Part shown: positions 22,405-31,752 of the stretch, piece by piece
Layout: each line of letters begins with the position of its first letter
Numbering within the stretch: position 1 is the stretch's first letter
Source of the DNA: Xenorhabdus thuongxuanensis
Lineage (GTDB): Bacteria > Pseudomonadota > Gammaproteobacteria > Enterobacterales > Enterobacteriaceae
Direction of reading: 5' to 3'
DNA: 64,000 nucleotides
NCBI RefSeq assembly: GCF_001908095.1
Contig: NZ_MKGR01000013.1
Span: 36,242 to 100,241, forward strand
Position numbers and translations under genes: made by a program
The notes under the pieces: model-generated
What the model was told of the DNA's origin: nothing
What the model saw: only the letters and a program-made list of their open reading frames with translations
Database searches by the model: none

Positions 22405-23667
22405 TTAAATGGATTCTAGTGATAACAACTCTTCGATGGTCTGGCGACGACGGATCAAACGCGCCTCTCCCTCAGTAAACAAAATTTCAGGGATCAAAGG
22501 GCGGCTATTATAATTTGAAGACATAGAAGCACCGTAAGCGCCGGTAGCGTGAAAAATCAGATAATCCCCGACGTTAACATGAGGCAACATACGTGACACA
22601 ACCTCCCCACCTTCCAACTGTGTAAACACATCGCCTGATTCACATAACGGCCCCGCAACGATGGTTTCTAACAATGTAGTCGCCGGCAGCGCATTTACCG
22701 GCAACACAGAAATACGGTGATAACTGCCATACATCGCCGGACGCATTAACTCATTGAAACCCGCATCCACCAGCACATAATGTCGATTACCCATAGATTT
22801 AACCGCCCGTACTTCCGCCAGCAAGATCCCTGCCTCAGCAACCAGAAAACGCCCAGGTTCAATTTCCAGCTCAATGTGATGCCCCAGATGTTGCTCAATA
22901 CGTTGGCGAGCCTCATGCCACAAGCTGTAATAATGTTCGGTATCGACTGACTCTTCACCGTCCTTATAAGGAATAGATAAGCCACCGCCAGCGGAAATAG
23001 CTTGAATATCCACCCCACACAGCATGACCTGCTCCACCATAGCATTACAGACATTTGAGAGATGCTGATAATCTACCCCTGAACCAATGTGCATATGCAA
23101 TCCCACTAACTTCAAACCATATTGATGAATTTTTGCAATTGCCAGAGGGAGATCCTGAAACCAGATCCCATGTTTGCTATTTTCGCCACCAGTATTGGTC
23201 TTTTGGCTATGCCCATGCCCAAATCCGGGGTTGATACGTAACCACACCGGATGACCAGACTGACGTTCACCAATTTGTGCCAACATATCAATAGAACCGG
23301 CATTGACCGGAATATCCAGCTCAATGACACGCGACAATGTTGCCTCATCAATCACATCCGCCGTGAACACAATCTCTGACTTATCGCGGCCAGGTTTAAA
23401 ACCTGCATAAAGCGCCCGCTCGATTTCACCCAATGACACCGCATCAACTTTCACACCCTGCTCTCTTATCAAGCGTAAAATATGGGTATTGGAACACGCT
23501 TTCTGTGCGAACCGAATGACGTCAAACTGTTTTAATTTTTTGATTTGTTTGATGATGCTATCGCCATCATAAAGCCACAATGGTGTTCCGTACTGAATTG
23601 GCAAACGGAGTAGATTATCAGGGGTAAAATGTTTCCCCATACCATGAATTAAGGTCGATATAGTCAT
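22405..23667 (-). CDS. lysA: Diaminopimelate decarboxylase
   Basis: A PLP enzyme that makes L-lysine from meso-diaminopimelate, the last step of lysine synthesis. The 420 residues are the usual length. The fold-III decarboxylase motifs are present: FAQKACSN with the PLP lysine at 56, HMHIGSG, EIEPGRFLVAEAG and GPLCESGDVF with the active-site cysteine. It is divergent from lysR, the classical lysA-lysR arrangement. Confidence 0.95.
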   Translation of the reverse strand: MTISTLIHGMGKHFTPDNLLRLPIQYGTPLWLYDGDSIIKQIKKLKQFDVIRFAQKACSNTHILRLIREQGVKVDAVSLGEIERALYAGFKPGRDKSEIVFTADVIDEATLSRVIELDIPVNAGSIDMLAQIGERQSGHPVWLRINPGFGHGHSQKTNTGGENSKHGIWFQDLPLAIAKIHQYGLKLVGLHMHIGSGVDYQHLSNVCNAMVEQVMLCGVDIQAISAGGGLSIPYKDGEESVDTEHYYSLWHEARQRIEQHLGHHIELEIEPGRFLVAEAGILLAEVRAVKSMGNRHYVLVDAGFNELMRPAMYGSYHRISVLPVNALPATTLLETIVAGPLCESGDVFTQLEGGEVVSRMLPHVNVGDYLIFHATGAYGASMSSNYNSRPLIPEILFTEGEARLIRRRQTIEELLSLESI

Positions 23668-23799
23668 TGAAGCGTCTCACAAAATCAGCAGATTCTTTAT
23701 TATTGACAATAACAAGACAGGAAGAAAAATATCCATTTAGCCATAGTCTATTCATTTGTGATATTGTTATGCGTATTTTTTATTCAATGAGATAAATCT

Positions 23800-24729
23800 A
23801 TGCACTCCTGTTCATGGCGACACATTGAAATTTTCCATGCTGTAATGACCACTAAGAACCTGACTGATGCAGCGTTACTACTAAAAACATCCCAGCCCAC
23901 GGTCAGCCGTGAACTTGCACGCCTTGAACAATTACTGAAATTTAAATTGTTTGATCGAATAAAAGGGCGTCTGTTTCCCACCGCGCAAGGATTACGGCTA
24001 TTCGAAGAGGTTCAACGCTCTTATTATGGGCTGGAAAGAATAATCAATGCGGCTGGCAGTATCCGACAATTTGAACAGGCACAATTATCCATCGCTTGCC
24101 TGCCCATGTTCTCCCAATCTCTGCTGCCAAAAGCCTGTTGCAGTTTTATCGAACACTATCCTGAAGCCAGGCTGACCATCATTCCACAAGAATCTCCCCT
24201 TTTGGAAGAATGGCTTTCAGCACAGCGCCATGATATTGGCTTAACCGAACATTTGCAGACTCCAGCAGGTACTGAACGAGAAACGTTGATAACCTTAAAT
24301 GAAGTTTGTGTCTTACCCATTAATCATCCACTCGGTCAAAAATCACAACTGACGCCAGCAGATTTTCACAATCAAAAATTTATCAGCCTCTCGATCACAG
24401 ACAGTTACAGGCAACTCATTGATACAATCTTTACTGAGCATCAAATCAATCGCAAGATGGTAATGGAAACCCATAGCGCAGCCTCAATTTGTGCCATGAT
24501 TAACGAAGGCATTGGCCTATCCATCGTAAATCCGCTAACTGCATTGGATTATTTAGATAACAGCGCAAAAATTTGCATTCGGCCATTCAGTATCGACATT
24601 CCATTCACAGTAAGTTTAATCAAACCCATACATCGCCCCTCCTCAGAGCCCGTCAAGGCTTTCATTACCCATTTAAAACAACAGGCTGCTCTATTTGCCG
24701 AAAAATTGACATTAGCGTTTCAACATTAA
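23800..24729 (+). CDS. lysR: LysR, activator of lysA
   Basis: A LysR-type transcriptional regulator that activates lysA when lysine is low. The 309 residues start with an N-terminal winged helix-turn-helix (AVMTTKNLTDAALLLKTSQ, then TVSRELARLEQLL) and continue with a periplasmic-binding-like effector domain. It is divergent from lysA with a 132-base shared promoter region. Its 3' end overlaps the next, convergent LysR-family gene by 18 bases. Confidence 0.9.
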   Translation: MHSCSWRHIEIFHAVMTTKNLTDAALLLKTSQPTVSRELARLEQLLKFKLFDRIKGRLFPTAQGLRLFEEVQRSYYGLERIINAAGSIRQFEQAQLSIACLPMFSQSLLPKACCSFIEHYPEARLTIIPQESPLLEEWLSAQRHDIGLTEHLQTPAGTERETLITLNEVCVLPINHPLGQKSQLTPADFHNQKFISLSITDSYRQLIDTIFTEHQINRKMVMETHSAASICAMINEGIGLSIVNPLTALDYLDNSAKICIRPFSIDIPFTVSLIKPIHRPSSEPVKAFITHLKQQAALFAEKLTLAFQH

Positions 24730-25626
24730 TTGCTGCCAATGAGGTGATGTAGCAAACCAATCCACCAGAAAATCCAACAGTGCACGTAAAGTCGCTGGCA
24801 TATTCTGGCGGCTGGTATAAATACCATAGATCCCCATTGCTTGAGGTTGGTAATCAGGCAGCAGCTCAACTAACTGCCCTGACATCAAATAAGAAGAAAC
24901 TGAATAGTAAGGCTGCATTGCAATTCCAGCGCCCTGCAAAGCAGCTTCCATTAATACAGTTGATTCATTGGCACTTAACGTACCACTGACAGGGACTGAA
25001 TAGTGCTCATGCTGTTTTTCAAATACCCACAAGCTTTTGCCGAAAAAGTTATAAGTCAGGCAATTATGTGATGTTAAATCCATAGGATTGTTGGGAATAG
25101 ATTTTCCCGCTAAATAAGACGGCGCAGCACAAACGATGGAATGGCAAGTCGATAATGGGCGAGCGATCAGATTTGGCTCCAGATTATTGGTAATACGGAT
25201 CGCCAAATCAATGCGTTCTTCTATCAAATTGACAACCTTATTATCCATTTGCAAATTGACGGCAATGTGTGGATACATCCGCATAAATTCAGGAATAGCA
25301 ACAGTCAGCGCACTGATGCCTAACGACTGGGAACAACTCACTCGCAGCAATCCTCTTAGGGTTTGTGCTTCCAAAGATTGCTGTACAGGCATTCCTTCTG
25401 CTAATTCCATTAACTTAAGGCTACGTTGATAAGCACTCTCACCCGCCGAAGTCAGGCTAATTTTACGTGTCGTACGATGCAATAAGCGAACACCTGCCCA
25501 CTTTTCCATTTCAGCCAAATATCGCGATACCATTGCCCTCGACATATCCAATCGCTCTGCTGCTGCAATTAGGCTGCCCTGTTCGACAATCGTAATAAAC
25601 ACTTGTGCTGCGGTGATCCTATCCAT
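24712..25626 (-). CDS. LysR-family transcriptional regulator
   Basis: A 304-residue regulator with an N-terminal helix-turn-helix (GSLIAAAERLDMSRAMVSRY) and a LysR substrate-binding domain. The sequence around RLLHRTTRKISLTSAG is typical of the large CrgA-like group. It is divergent from the metallo-beta-lactamase-fold gene at 25766, so that gene is its most likely target. The inducer is unknown. Its C-terminus overlaps the end of lysR on the other strand. Confidence 0.88.
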   Translation of the reverse strand: MDRITAAQVFITIVEQGSLIAAAERLDMSRAMVSRYLAEMEKWAGVRLLHRTTRKISLTSAGESAYQRSLKLMELAEGMPVQQSLEAQTLRGLLRVSCSQSLGISALTVAIPEFMRMYPHIAVNLQMDNKVVNLIEERIDLAIRITNNLEPNLIARPLSTCHSIVCAAPSYLAGKSIPNNPMDLTSHNCLTYNFFGKSLWVFEKQHEHYSVPVSGTLSANESTVLMEAALQGAGIAMQPYYSVSSYLMSGQLVELLPDYQPQAMGIYGIYTSRQNMPATLRALLDFLVDWFATSPHWQQLMLKR

Positions 25627-25665
25627 TTCGCCAACCTATTTTTCGCCCTAATTAGATCGATTTAT

Positions 25666-25680
25666 GCAACAAATAGTTGC
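25666..25680. promoter_or_regulatory. Candidate LysR-type operator
   Basis: GCAAC-AAATA-GTTGC is a perfect 15-base inverted repeat in the gap between the divergent LysR gene and the metallo-beta-lactamase-fold gene. A further GCAAC half-site occurs about 40 bases closer to the latter. Position and symmetry fit a LysR-family binding site. Confidence 0.45.
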
Positions 25681-25765
25681 TGATTATGGGGTTTTTAAAC
25701 CGGAATATGCAACTTATCATATATGCCATTCAAGCACATAAGCTTTTTGCTATAGGAATTCGACG

Positions 25766-26650
25766 ATGGCTCGCAAAACAACATTAAACATCGCTCTGGC
25801 AGCGACACTCTCCTTGGGGATGGCCTCAATGGCTCAAGCAACCGATCTAAAATTGGATATCTACAATCCAGGTGAAAAAGGTGTCTTCCCTGTTTCTTCT
25901 GAAATTATCAGTGGTGATCATGAAGTTGTCCTGATTGATGCCCAATTTAAGAAAAATGATGCACAAGAGCTGGTAAAAATGATCCAGCAAACAGGCAAAA
26001 AACTGACAACAATCTATATCAGCCAATCCGATCCTGATTTTTACTTTGGTCTTGACGTGATCACCGAAGCTTTCCCTGACGCCAAAGTTGTCGCATCACC
26101 AGAAACCATCAAAGCAATCAATGAAACCAAAGATGGCAAGCTGGCTTATTGGGGTGGAATTCTTGCAGATCAGGCACCCAAAAAGATCGTCGTACCAGAA
26201 CCACTAACAGGAAATTCCTTTACTGTTGATGGTGAAAAACTGATTGTTGAAGGCTTAGATGGCCCCGCCGCAGATCGTACTTTTGTCTGGGTTCCTAAAT
26301 TGAAAGCGGTTGTTGGTGGTGTGACCGTTTCTGACCATATCCATATATGGATTGCTGATACCCAGACCAAAGCATCACGCCAACATTGGCAACAAACATT
26401 GGATCGCATCAAGAGACTGCAACCTAAAACTGTTGTACCAGGCCACTATCTAGGGAATTCATCAATGACGTTGGATTCAGTAACTTTCACACAGAATTAT
26501 CTGACCACATTAGAAAAAGAATTGCCGAAAGCAAAAGATTCCAGTGCGCTAATTGCAGCCATGAAAAAACACTATCCGGATCTGGCTGACGAATCCAGCC
26601 TTGAGCTAAGTGCCAAAGTATTAAAAGGCGAAATGAAGTGGCCTCAATAA
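25766..26650 (+). CDS. Exported metallo-beta-lactamase-fold protein
   Basis: A 294-residue protein with a signal peptide (residues 1-25, ending AQA), so probably periplasmic. The fold is suggested by EIISGDHEVVLIDAQF, by the segment where HxHxDH is expected, and by VVPGHYLGN near the end. In place of HxHxDH the sequence reads SQSDPDFYFG, so most metal-binding histidines are missing. Enzymatic activity is therefore uncertain; it may use an altered metal site or none. It is divergent from a LysR regulator. I cannot assign a substrate. Confidence 0.75.
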   Translation: MARKTTLNIALAATLSLGMASMAQATDLKLDIYNPGEKGVFPVSSEIISGDHEVVLIDAQFKKNDAQELVKMIQQTGKKLTTIYISQSDPDFYFGLDVITEAFPDAKVVASPETIKAINETKDGKLAYWGGILADQAPKKIVVPEPLTGNSFTVDGEKLIVEGLDGPAADRTFVWVPKLKAVVGGVTVSDHIHIWIADTQTKASRQHWQQTLDRIKRLQPKTVVPGHYLGNSSMTLDSVTFTQNYLTTLEKELPKAKDSSALIAAMKKHYPDLADESSLELSAKVLKGEMKWPQ

Positions 26651-26761
26651 GTTAAAAATCATCACGGGCGTTGCGGATAGTAGCGCCCGTATAGCAATAT
26701 TTGAAACATTATCTTAATGAAATTTCCCTATTTAATTTCAATGACTCCAATTCATTAAATA

Positions 26762-26773
26762 CCCCCCCCCCCC
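26762..26773. repeat. Homopolymer of 12 C
   Basis: Twelve consecutive C residues lie in otherwise AT-rich noncoding DNA. Such tracts slip during replication and are also prone to sequencing error. Confidence 0.9.
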
Positions 26774-26901
26774 AGCATTAATTATTAATAATACTTGTAT
26801 CAAAATTCATTTTAATACTTTATGTTCACCTCCATAAAAAAACCAATTAAATTCTGGTCTTAAGCTTGAATAAAAATATCACTTTTTTTAATTTGCAGTC
26901 A

Positions 26902-27045
26902 GCGGAGAGGTAAGCCAGCAGCCTAAAGCTAACCAGATGCTTCCAACGTCTAGAATATGCAAGGCAAGCAGCTTGATACTTTTAACGTCTAGCATGTGCA
27001 GAATGCGTACCATAGATTAGGTTCTTGTTCTCTCCGCCATTTTTT
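26902..27045 (+). other. Candidate structured RNA or dispersed repeat element
   Basis: GCGGAGAG (26902-26909) is perfectly complementary to CTCTCCGC (27030-27037), so the 136-base segment can be closed by an 8-pair stem. CATTTTTT follows directly. Inside are two imperfect direct repeats 39 bases apart (26936-26965 and from 26975) sharing AACGTCTAG. No protein frame fits. This could be a small RNA with a terminator-like tail, or a mobile palindromic repeat. I do not recognise the family. Confidence 0.4.
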
Positions 27046-27073
27046 ATCCATTGTCCCACTTTGCAGGTGAATA

Positions 27074-27526
27074 CTATGCTCTACCAATACCATACCCCAG
27101 CAATACTATCGCAGATAAACATAAATAAGGCCCAAATGCGATAAATTCAGGAAAAGATTTTCTTTTCACTCCAATTATTACAAAACCAAACAATCCAGAC
27201 AATGAAGCCATCAGCATCAATATTGGTATCATTTCCACACCCAACCAGGCACCGATTGCTGCAGTTAATTTAAGATCACCATAACCTATTCCTTCCTTAT
27301 TTAAGGTATATCGACATAACCAATACAAAAACCACAAAAAAAGATACCCTGATATGGCGCCGTATATTGCACTCTTTATCGAAACTAAATTACCATCAAC
27401 ATTAACCAAAAGCCCAAACCATAATAGAGGAAGAGTGATAATATCTGGTAAGCAATATGTTTTAAGATCGATAACAGTCAATAACAATAAGGTACTACAG
27501 AAAAACATAATTATTATATAATCCAA
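27074..27526 (-). CDS. Prepilin peptidase, catalytic domain only (A24 family)
   Basis: A 150-residue polytopic membrane protein resembling the C-terminal half of type IV prepilin leader peptidases. The two catalytic aspartates are present in IDLKTYCLPD and GYGDLKL. The N-terminal methyltransferase region with its paired CxxC motifs, found in full-length PilD/GspO (about 225-290 residues), is absent. The frame opens at a TTG without a good ribosome site; an ATG at 27508 is an alternative. It may be a remnant or a short stand-alone enzyme. No pilin or secretion genes are adjacent; pilT lies 3 kb away. Confidence 0.7.
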   Translation of the reverse strand: MDYIIIMFFCSTLLLLTVIDLKTYCLPDIITLPLLWFGLLVNVDGNLVSIKSAIYGAISGYLFLWFLYWLCRYTLNKEGIGYGDLKLTAAIGAWLGVEMIPILMLMASLSGLFGFVIIGVKRKSFPEFIAFGPYLCLSAIVLLGYGIGRA

Positions 27527-27869
27527 GTTAATTAAAATAGAGTTACTTCCTTTTTCTCATTTGTGAAAAATTAAAATCCATTTATAAACAACATCCCTGT
27601 TACTGTCTTCTTTCCTTATTTCCTGACATGAATCAGGACAAGATGAATACTAATTTTTCTTTCCGGTTATTGGCAATAAAAATCTAGCTAAAAAAGCAAT
27701 TATAAAATAAATATGCGAACCAGCTCGCAAGGAGATCTCTTGTATTCCTTAAGTCAAGAGATAACTTGATCACGCAAACAGCGCTCATTTATCATGACGA
27801 TGAATCAATTTTGTTATGTGGCTGTTTGCGCCATACCGGAAGCATCCGGAAAAAGAAGGAAAGAAGAAT
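27527..27869. other. Gap upstream of rsmE (343 bases)
   Basis: No reading frame of note was found. CGCAAACAGC (27773-27782) and its complement (27831-27840) form an inverted repeat with a 48-base loop just ahead of rsmE. The gap otherwise shows nothing recognisable. In E. coli endA is the upstream neighbour of rsmE; it is not here. Confidence 0.5.
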
Positions 27870-28601
27870 ATGCGAATACCCCGCATCTATTATCCTGAAC
27901 TACTTGCAACAGGAGCGGAAATTTATTTGAGTGATGATGCTGCCAATCACGTTGGTCGCGTGCTTAGAATGAGTAACGGGCAAGCATTACAACTCTTTGA
28001 TGGCAGTAATCAGGTTTTTGATGCAATAATCACGGAAGCCAGTAAAAAAACGATTAAAGTGTCTATCATTAATGGCAAATTGTCTGATCATGAATCACCA
28101 CTTAACCTGCATCTGGGGCAGGTCATGTCTCGTGGTGAAAAAATGGAATTTACAATCCAAAAATCTGTTGAATTGGGTGTCAACACGATTACCCCACTTC
28201 TGTCTGAACGTTGTGGTGTAAAACTGGATACAGAAAGATTGGAGAAGAAATTACAACAATGGAAAAAAATTGCCATTTCTGCCTGTGAGCAGTGCGGACG
28301 TAACCGGATCCCTGAAATCCGCCCCGTTATGCCACTTGAAAGCTGGTGTGCAGAAAACGATGGCAGCCTAAAATTGAATCTGCATCCCCGTGCCAGCCAT
28401 AGCATCAATACCCTCCCACTTCCTGTGGAAAGAGTACGCCTGCTGATTGGTCCTGAAGGGGGATTGTCTGCCGAAGAAATAGAAATGACAGCAAAATATC
28501 AGTTTACTGATATCCTGTTAGGGTCTCGCGTCTTGAGGACAGAAACGACGGCACTCACTGCAATTACCGCATTGCAAGTGCGTTTTGGTGATCTGGGTTA
28601 A
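27870..28601 (+). CDS. rsmE: 16S rRNA (uracil-1498-N3)-methyltransferase
   Basis: A SPOUT-class methyltransferase that modifies U1498 of 16S rRNA using S-adenosylmethionine. The 243 residues match E. coli RsmE. An N-terminal PUA-like part begins [11 protein letters not shown]. The knotted SAM-binding region has [17 protein letters not shown] and [18 protein letters not shown] longer frame starts at 27816, but the ATG at 27870 has an AAGGAAAGAAG ribosome site and the family's N-terminus. It is followed directly by gshB. Confidence 0.95.
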   Translation: MRIPRIYYPELLATGAEIYLSDDAANHVGRVLRMSNGQALQLFDGSNQVFDAIITEASKKTIKVSIINGKLSDHESPLNLHLGQVMSRGEKMEFTIQKSVELGVNTITPLLSERCGVKLDTERLEKKLQQWKKIAISACEQCGRNRIPEIRPVMPLESWCAENDGSLKLNLHPRASHSINTLPLPVERVRLLIGPEGGLSAEEIEMTAKYQFTDILLGSRVLRTETTALTAITALQVRFGDLG

Positions 28602-28610
28602 GGAGAAAAA

Positions 28611-29570
28611 ATGATCAAGCTCGGTATTGTGATGGATCCTATTTCATCCATCAACATCAAGAAAGACACTAGTTTTGCCATGCTGCTGGAAGCACAAAAA
28701 CGCGGATGGGAAATCCATTATATGGAAATGCATGATCTCTACTTGCATCAAGGAGAGGCTCGCGCTCACACACGTTTGCTCACGGTAGAAGAAAATCCCC
28801 AACAGTGGTATCAGTTTGGCAGTGAGCAGGAAATAGCTCTCGATACTTTGCAAGTTATTCTGATGCGCAAAGATCCACCTTTTGATACTGAATACATCTA
28901 TGCAACCTATATTCTGGAAAGAGCAGAAGCCAAAGGCAGTCTGATCGTTAATAAGCCCCAAAGCCTGCGCGACTGTAACGAAAAGCTATTTACTGCCTGG
29001 TTCCCTGAATTGACACCCGATACGCTAGTCACCCGCAATGCCAAAAAATTACGCGAATTCCATAAAAAACATAGCGATGTTATTTTTAAACCTTTAGATG
29101 GTATGGGGGGCGCTTCCATCTTCCGTTTAAAACAAGACGACGCCAATGTCGGGGTTATTATTGAAACGCTGACTGAACATGGCACTCGTTATTGTATGGC
29201 ACAAAATTTTCTGCCTGCCATTAAAGATGGAGATAAGCGCGTACTGGTTGTTGATGGTGAACCTGTACCTTATTGTCTTGCCCGTATCCCTGCCCAAGGA
29301 GAAACTCGTGGTAATCTGGCGGCAGGTGGTCGTGGAGAAGCACACCCATTGTCAGAAAGCGATTGGGCAATTGCCCGCGCAGTTGCTCCTGTATTAAAAG
29401 AGAAAGGATTAATTTTTGTTGGGCTGGATATCATTGGCGACCGTTTAACTGAAATCAACGTGACCAGCCCAACCTGTGTACGTGAAATAGAAGCAGCATT
29501 CCCAGACATCTCCATTACCGGCATGCTGATGGATGCTGTCGAAAAACGATTGGAAGAACAGATAGCATAA
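28611..29570 (+). CDS. gshB: Glutathione synthetase
   Basis: An ATP-grasp enzyme joining gamma-glutamylcysteine and glycine to form glutathione. The 319 residues begin IKLGIVMDPISSINIKKDTS, as in enterobacterial GshB. Conserved motifs are MRKDPPFDTEYIYATY, KPLDGMGGASIF, NLAAGGRGEA and TEINVTSPTC. An AAGGAGA ribosome site lies 8 bases after the rsmE stop region, so the two are probably co-transcribed. Confidence 0.97.
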   Translation: MIKLGIVMDPISSINIKKDTSFAMLLEAQKRGWEIHYMEMHDLYLHQGEARAHTRLLTVEENPQQWYQFGSEQEIALDTLQVILMRKDPPFDTEYIYATYILERAEAKGSLIVNKPQSLRDCNEKLFTAWFPELTPDTLVTRNAKKLREFHKKHSDVIFKPLDGMGGASIFRLKQDDANVGVIIETLTEHGTRYCMAQNFLPAIKDGDKRVLVVDGEPVPYCLARIPAQGETRGNLAAGGRGEAHPLSESDWAIARAVAPVLKEKGLIFVGLDIIGDRLTEINVTSPTCVREIEAAFPDISITGMLMDAVEKRLEEQIA

Positions 29571-29676
29571 CAGGCCAAACAACGTTCGTTTCTGACAATA
29601 TTTGCCATTTATAATAAGAGCCCACATACTGTGGGCCAGTCATTCTTATATTGCCCAAATAACTATCAGAAAACAC

Positions 29677-30240
29677 ATGAACTTACAGCATCATTTTCTT
29701 ATTGCCATGCCTTCGCTCTCTGATCCTTATTTCAATCGTTCCGTGGTTTATATCTGCGAACATGATCAAAACGGGGCAATGGGATTAATTATCAATAAGC
29801 CAATAGCCCGAGTTTCTATCCAAAGTATCTTACAAAAATTAGATATCACCCCTAAGGATAGAGATAGTGCGATCGATCTCAATCGGCCCGTGATGGCTGG
29901 CGGCCCTCTGTCTGAGGAGCACGGTTTTATTTTGCATACGCCACAATCAGGTTTCAGTTCCAGTATTCAGATTTCTGAACACACTATGATCACAACATCC
30001 AAGGATATGCTGGAAGCTCTGGGCACATCACGCCAACCGAAAAATGTTTTAATGACCCTTGGATACTCAAGTTGGGAAACCGGTCAGTTGGAAAGGGAAA
30101 TTATGGAAAACAGTTGGCTTACTGTCAGCGCTGATCCTTCCATCATTTTTAATATCCCTATTGCTATCCGCTGGCGTGAAGCTGCTTCTTTGCTGGGGAT
30201 TAATATTTATAATCTCTCATCACAAGCAGGACATGCCTGA
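29677..30240 (+). CDS. yqgE: YqgE/AlgH family protein
   Basis: A conserved 187-residue cytosolic protein of the UPF0301 (YqgE/AlgH) family; its biochemical role is not settled. Typical motifs are [35 protein letters not shown] and [15 protein letters not shown] longer frame opens at 29602, but the family N-terminus begins at the ATG at 29677. Its TGA overlaps the ATG of ruvX, so the two are translationally coupled, as in E. coli. Confidence 0.93.
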   Translation: MNLQHHFLIAMPSLSDPYFNRSVVYICEHDQNGAMGLIINKPIARVSIQSILQKLDITPKDRDSAIDLNRPVMAGGPLSEEHGFILHTPQSGFSSSIQISEHTMITTSKDMLEALGTSRQPKNVLMTLGYSSWETGQLEREIMENSWLTVSADPSIIFNIPIAIRWREAASLLGINIYNLSSQAGHA

Positions 30241-30662
30241 TGAAAAACCGTACAATCATTGCCTTTGATTTTGGAACTCGCAGTATTGGGGCTGCCATCG
30301 GGCAAGAAATCACAGGTACAGCCAGAGCATTAACCTCTTTCAAAGCCAATGAAGGTTCCCCTAATTGGGAGCTTATTGGGAAACTACTTAAAGAATGGCA
30401 GCCCGATCTGGTTATTGTTGGTCTGCCTCTCAATATGGATGGCACAGAGCAACTTGTCACCGCGCAGGCTCGTAAGTTCGCCAACCGAATACACGGGCGC
30501 TTCGGGGTACAAGTTGAACTGCACGATGAACGATTGACCACGGTGGAAGCACGCTCTCACCTGTTTGATCACGGTGGCTATAAGGCACTGAATAAAAGTA
30601 AGATTGATTCCACTTCCGCTGTTATTATTCTGGAAAGCTGGTTTGAGCAGCAATATCAATAA
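30240..30662 (+). CDS. ruvX: RuvX/YqgF, RNase H-fold nuclease
   Basis: A 140-residue RNase H-like protein (putative Holliday junction resolvase, also linked to 16S rRNA 5' maturation). Motifs are [14 protein letters not shown] with the first catalytic Asp, [22 protein letters not shown] and the final [11 protein letters not shown]. It overlaps the yqgE stop codon. Confidence 0.95.
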   Translation: MKNRTIIAFDFGTRSIGAAIGQEITGTARALTSFKANEGSPNWELIGKLLKEWQPDLVIVGLPLNMDGTEQLVTAQARKFANRIHGRFGVQVELHDERLTTVEARSHLFDHGGYKALNKSKIDSTSAVIILESWFEQQYQ

Positions 30663-30731
30663 TAACGATATTTATACCGTAATAGCCATACTCACCATAA
30701 GGCATGGCTGTTACCACAAGCCACAAACGGT

Positions 30732-31730
30732 TTATCCCAGCAACCCCAACAAATTACGTTGTTGTCGGCTTTGCTCGTAAGTTTGCATACCGCAAGCAGC
30801 ACCGGTCTGCATTAATGATGTTATTTGATGGTTCTTGCCTTCCCTTATCAAATGACTAACAGCCTGATTGATGACCAAAACTTCATAAATAGCTACTCTT
30901 CCACCATCTTTAGCAGGAAGCAATTGCTGAGAAATAACTGCCTTTAAACTTCCGGCTAACTGGCTACAAATCCAACCTTTTTCTTCTGCGGAAAAAACAT
31001 CAACCAGACGATCTATCGCCTGAATTGCACCACGGGTATGCAGCGTCGACAAAACCAAGTGCCCCGTTTCAGCCGCGGTCAGAGCCAACCTGATCGTCTC
31101 CTTATCCCGTAATTCTCCCAGCAGGATCACGTCAGGATCCTGGCGTAATGCTCCTTTCAATGCCGTTTGATAGTCCTCAACATCCTCACCAATCTGCCTT
31201 TGCTGTATCAAACAGTTTCGGCTTTGGTGAACAAATTCTATTGGATCTTCCAACATGATGATGTGCTTACAAACATGGCTATTCAAAGCATGAATCATAG
31301 CTGACAGCGTAGTAGACTTACCGCTTCCCGTCGCACCTGTCACTAATATCAATCCACTCATCTCCTGCAAGGTAAGGCGTTGGATGATGTCAGGCGCATA
31401 GAGTTGTTCCAATGTCGGGCATTTATTCGCAATCAATCGCAATACCAACGATAAATGAGATTGTTGATAGAATAGATTTCCCCTGAGTCTCTGTTTATCT
31501 GGCATCGTTACCACAAAATCGACATGACCGTGCTTATGTAACTGCTGTTTCTGCACATCCGATAATATTTCTTCACTCCATGTGATAAGGGTATTAGGTT
31601 GAATTTCCTCACATTGTCTCTGTGGATATAACACACCATTGATACGCAAAACTGGAACTTGCCCGACACAAAGATGCAGATCGGAAGCATTATGCTTTAC
31701 ACTAAGGGACACCCATTTTTCCATATTCAT
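30732..31730 (-). CDS. PilT/YggR-type retraction ATPase
   Basis: A hexameric cytosolic ATPase of the type IV pilus retraction family (332 residues). Motifs are Walker A GATGSGKST, an Asp box around IIMLEDPIEFVH, Walker B LLGELRDKETIRLAL and the His box GHLVLSTLHT. The frame is open from 31760, but the ATG at 31730 has an AGGAGA site with good spacing. It lies head-to-head with yggS over only 22 bases, as yggR does in E. coli. No pilus structural genes occur in the window apart from an orphan peptidase, so its working system is unclear. Confidence 0.88.
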   Translation of the reverse strand: MNMEKWVSLSVKHNASDLHLCVGQVPVLRINGVLYPQRQCEEIQPNTLITWSEEILSDVQKQQLHKHGHVDFVVTMPDKQRLRGNLFYQQSHLSLVLRLIANKCPTLEQLYAPDIIQRLTLQEMSGLILVTGATGSGKSTTLSAMIHALNSHVCKHIIMLEDPIEFVHQSRNCLIQQRQIGEDVEDYQTALKGALRQDPDVILLGELRDKETIRLALTAAETGHLVLSTLHTRGAIQAIDRLVDVFSAEEKGWICSQLAGSLKAVISQQLLPAKDGGRVAIYEVLVINQAVSHLIREGKNHQITSLMQTGAACGMQTYEQSRQQRNLLGLLG

Positions 31731-31752
31731 TTTTTTATCTCCTGAGTCAATT

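Larger units (their letters stand above)
26651..27073. other. Intergenic region with poly-C tract and structured element (423 bases)
   Basis: No coding frame was found. An ACGGGCG/CGCCCGT hairpin without a T run (26664-26690) follows the metallo-beta-lactamase-fold gene and may act as a weak terminator. A run of 12 C residues occupies 26762-26773. A possible structured element with internal repeats lies at 26902-27045. Confidence 0.6.

Noticed and set aside
29620..29636. GCCCAC/GTGGGC hairpin between gshB and yqgE as a terminator
   Set aside because: The stem has six pairs and no T run follows; the genes are likely co-transcribed through it.
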